Part shown: one piece after another, positions 23,470 to 25,057 of the stretch
Layout: each line of letters starts with the position of its first letter
Position numbering within the stretch: the first letter of the stretch is position 1
Assembly (NCBI GenBank): GCA_021399405.1
Contig: JAAFKL010000025.1
Span: 1-25,057, forward strand
DNA from: Candidatus Heimdallarchaeota archaeon
GTDB lineage: Archaea > Asgardarchaeota > Heimdallarchaeia > Heimdallarchaeales > Kariarchaeaceae
Direction of reading: 5' to 3'
Length of the DNA stretch: 25,057 nt
Notes under the pieces: model-generated
Databases searched by the model: none
What the model was told of the DNA's origin: nothing
The model's input: the letters and a program-made list of their open reading frames with translations, nothing else
Made by a program: the position numbers and the translations under genes

Positions 23470-24090
23470 TTATTGGTTGTTTACTAATGCATCCGCGAGA
23501 AGATGGAAACTTTCTTTGATATTGTGACCTGTTTTAGCACTAGTTTCTATATATCCTACCCAAGAAGTTTTGATGCTTTTATCTTCCTTGATTTTCTCAA
23601 CAAATTTTCGTACATCTTCTTCGGGGATCACTCTGTCTCTTGTAAGATCGGTTTTATTTCCGACAAATAAAATTGGAATTTTGGAACGTGGATTTGCTTC
23701 TGATAACTCGTTTAACCAATATGTTAATCTGAAAAAAGTTTCATATCTTGTGAGATCAAAAACTATCATAGCACCATCAGTCTTACGAAGATATTTTTGC
23801 CTTCTAAGAGTTTCATAGTTTAAATCAGAAGCGATATCCCATATGTGGAAATCAAGCTTTTCATTTTCCATAATAATTTCTTTTTGGCTAAATTCAGTTC
23901 CAATGGTCATAAGATGTGCAGTTCTGAACCCTAAACCATTGAACTGTCTTCTAATACTTGTTTTGCCTACACTATTCTCTCCGATCAACACAATCTTCGC
24001 AGAAATTTCTTTCTCTCCTGCCCCTCTAAACTTCCATTTGCGGGATTTTTTGTTATCCAGAGTAATCAAATAAACTAATGGATTTGACAT
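23470..24090 (-). CDS. Rab/Ras-type small GTPase with divergent G3 motif
   Basis: 206 residues from ATG 24090. The G domain has G1 GENSVGKT at 37-44, a Rab-like switch I HLMTIGTEF with T62, G3 DIASD at 85-89, G4 NKTD at 145-148 and G5 ETSAK at 182-186. WDIASD replaces the usual WDTAGQ, so both the switch-II Gly and the catalytic Gln are lost. An N-terminal strand (NPLVYLITLD) and a basic linker precede the G domain. No C-terminal Cys for lipidation is seen. I chose ATG 24090 because a TATA-like run (ATATATTATC, minus strand, near 24114-24123) lies at the leaderless distance; ATG 24135 would add 15 residues. It should bind GTP; hydrolysis without a GAP is likely slow. It is a eukaryote-like signature gene paired with the LRR protein downstream. 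Confidence 0.92.
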   Translation of the reverse strand: MSNPLVYLITLDNKKSRKWKFRGAGEKEISAKIVLIGENSVGKTSIRRQFNGLGFRTAHLMTIGTEFSQKEIIMENEKLDFHIWDIASDLNYETLRRQKYLRKTDGAMIVFDLTRYETFFRLTYWLNELSEANPRSKIPILFVGNKTDLTRDRVIPEEDVRKFVEKIKEDKSIKTSWVGYIETSAKTGHNIKESFHLLADALVNNQ

Positions 24091-24113
24091 TATTAAATTA
24101 TCTTGTATGATTC

Positions 24114-24123
24114 TTGATAATAT
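24114..24123 (-). promoter_or_regulatory. TATA box for the small GTPase
   Basis: ATATATTATC on the minus strand is centred about 28 bases before ATG 24090. It argues against ATG 24135 as the start, since that codon would lie upstream of the box. Confidence 0.5.
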
Positions 24124-24214
24124 ATGTATCTCCATTCATTTTGACTAAGTATTCCATATCTTCAATCTGAGATCAAATATTTTTGTAATTATGTTATCTT
24201 AAAAAAAATTAGTA

Positions 24215-25057
24215 TTATCCCGTTGTTGCTTTTGGTGTTTGTAAAACACTTTTGTTTACTTTAACAAACATGAGTGTTATCATAATCCAATACATGAGAT
24301 AAGCTACCAGTTCTAAGATAGAGGGTGTATCTTGGTAACCAAATAGAGCTCTAATCAATGATCCTATGCTATCGTCTTTATCATTCAATATGCCCTTTGT
24401 ATCCCATCTGACTTTGTTCCAGAAATTAGTTTCAGAACCAAACCATCCAAGTTCTTGAAATTCATGGATACCATGAGAAAACAACCCTGCTGCAAAAAAG
24501 ATTAAAATTACACTAGTGGTGTTAAAAAATTGTTTAATATTCAGTTCAACCGTACCTCTAAAGAATAAAGCTGCAAGGGCAGTTGCTATTACTATACCAC
24601 TAATGGCACCAAAAGCTTCAGCCATTACACCTTCATTTGCTCCCACACTTGCTAGGAAAAGGACAGTTTCTATACCTTCTCTAAATACCGAAACAAATGC
24701 AAGACCCATAAGTGCATACCGATTTTCATTTGAAAGGACAACTTCTGTTTTTTGTTCTAGCTCATATTTTAGGGTATGTGCATTTCTAAACATCCAAACA
24801 ATCATCCAAGTCAATACCGCAGCTGCAGTAGTCATAACAATTCCCTCAAATAGTTTCTCAGTATCGCCTTCGAAGCCACCAAGCACTATATGAAATATTA
24901 TAGCTCCAATTATACTGGCTATAAGAGCTAAAATAGTACCAATCCAAACATCCTTCTTTAGATTGTCATTGTTAGTTTTAGAAAGATAAGCTAAAAGTAT
25001 TCCAACAATTAAAGCTGCCTCCATGGTTTCACGAAGGGTTATCACAAATGAAGCTAC
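24215..25057 (-). CDS. FTR1-family iron/metal permease (5' end cut by window)
   Basis: At least 280 residues; the frame is open to the window end. Both REXXE-type iron motifs of FTR1 are present: ITLRETMEAALIVGIL near the start of the visible part and SVFREGIETVLFL near the middle. TM segments are numerous (about seven). Conserved features also include GIHEFQELGWF. The protein imports oxidised or ferrous iron across the membrane, usually with a ferroxidase or periplasmic partner that is not in the window. GTG 25045 falls inside the first TM segment (ASFVITLRET), so the real start is beyond 25057. The C-terminus ends VNKSVLQTPKATTG. Confidence 0.92.
   Translation of the reverse strand, partial: VASFVITLRETMEAALIVGILLAYLSKTNNDNLKKDVWIGTILALIASIIGAIIFHIVLGGFEGDTEKLFEGIVMTTAAAVLTWMIVWMFRNAHTLKYELEQKTEVVLSNENRYALMGLAFVSVFREGIETVLFLASVGANEGVMAEAFGAISGIVIATALAALFFRGTVELNIKQFFNTTSVILIFFAAGLFSHGIHEFQELGWFGSETNFWNKVRWDTKGILNDKDDSIGSLIRALFGYQDTPSILELVAYLMYWIMITLMFVKVNKSVLQTPKATTG

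Noticed and set aside
1..25057. tRNA, rRNA or CRISPR features
   Set aside because: I looked through the intergenic gaps (all shorter than about 240 bases) for cloverleaf patterns, conserved T-arm sequence and regularly spaced repeats and saw none. A tRNAscan or CRISPR search would settle it.

Overview
This window is low in GC (about one third by eye) and carries no rRNA, tRNA, CRISPR array or intact insertion element that I can see. Several features point to an archaeon: AT-rich TATA-like boxes about 25 bases upstream of starts (leaderless or short-leader transcripts), Shine-Dalgarno (SD)-like GGAG/GAGGTGA motifs at some other genes, frequent TTG and GTG starts, an archaeal-type enolase, an archaeal wHTH regulator and a RibB relative that aligns with the methanogen enzyme. 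A profilin-like protein and a Rab/Ras-type small GTPase next to a leucine-rich-repeat protein are eukaryotic-signature genes. Together they suggest an Asgard archaeon. That lineage call is inference from gene content, not from a marker phylogeny.

Layout. Bases 1-398 hold the 3' end of an unrecognised gene; its frame stays open past a single TAA. Enolase follows on the minus strand (399-1661). A probable six-gene plus-strand operon (1776-6923) has a two-TM protein, a zinc-ribbon membrane protein, a double-ATPase ECF transporter subunit, its EcfT membrane subunit, an alpha-helical TPR-like protein and an SGNH hydrolase. Next come an ornithine cyclodeaminase/mu-crystallin homologue (minus), the profilin (plus, distinctly higher GC), a small unknown protein and an AhpD-like carboxymuconolactone decarboxylase family protein. 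On the minus strand are a six-TM protein and an MFS exporter, the latter divergent from a winged-helix regulator with a palindrome on the exporter's predicted transcription start. Then come a membrane-anchored FKBP, a large secreted toroid/PKD protein, a small membrane protein, a globin, a DUF885 metallopeptidase-like protein, two small orphans, a DUF167 protein, a helical protein, a RibB-like protein lacking catalytic residues, a second MFS transporter, the LRR/GTPase pair and an FTR1-type iron permease cut by the window end.

The most interesting threads are these. (1) Enolase and a small membrane protein have no ATG, GTG or TTG upstream of conserved or clearly coding N-termini, and profilin has its SD placed for an ATT rather than the first ATG. 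In all three, AUA or AUU lies 6-7 bases after an SD-like motif, which suggests non-standard initiation codons. (2) The small GTPase has DIASD where DxAGQ is expected, and its neighbour is a stand-alone LRR protein. (3) The RibB-like protein keeps the fold signature but has lost the acidic substrate/metal loop and the metal-ligand histidine. (4) The ECF ATPase pair lacks both switch histidines, and no S component is present.
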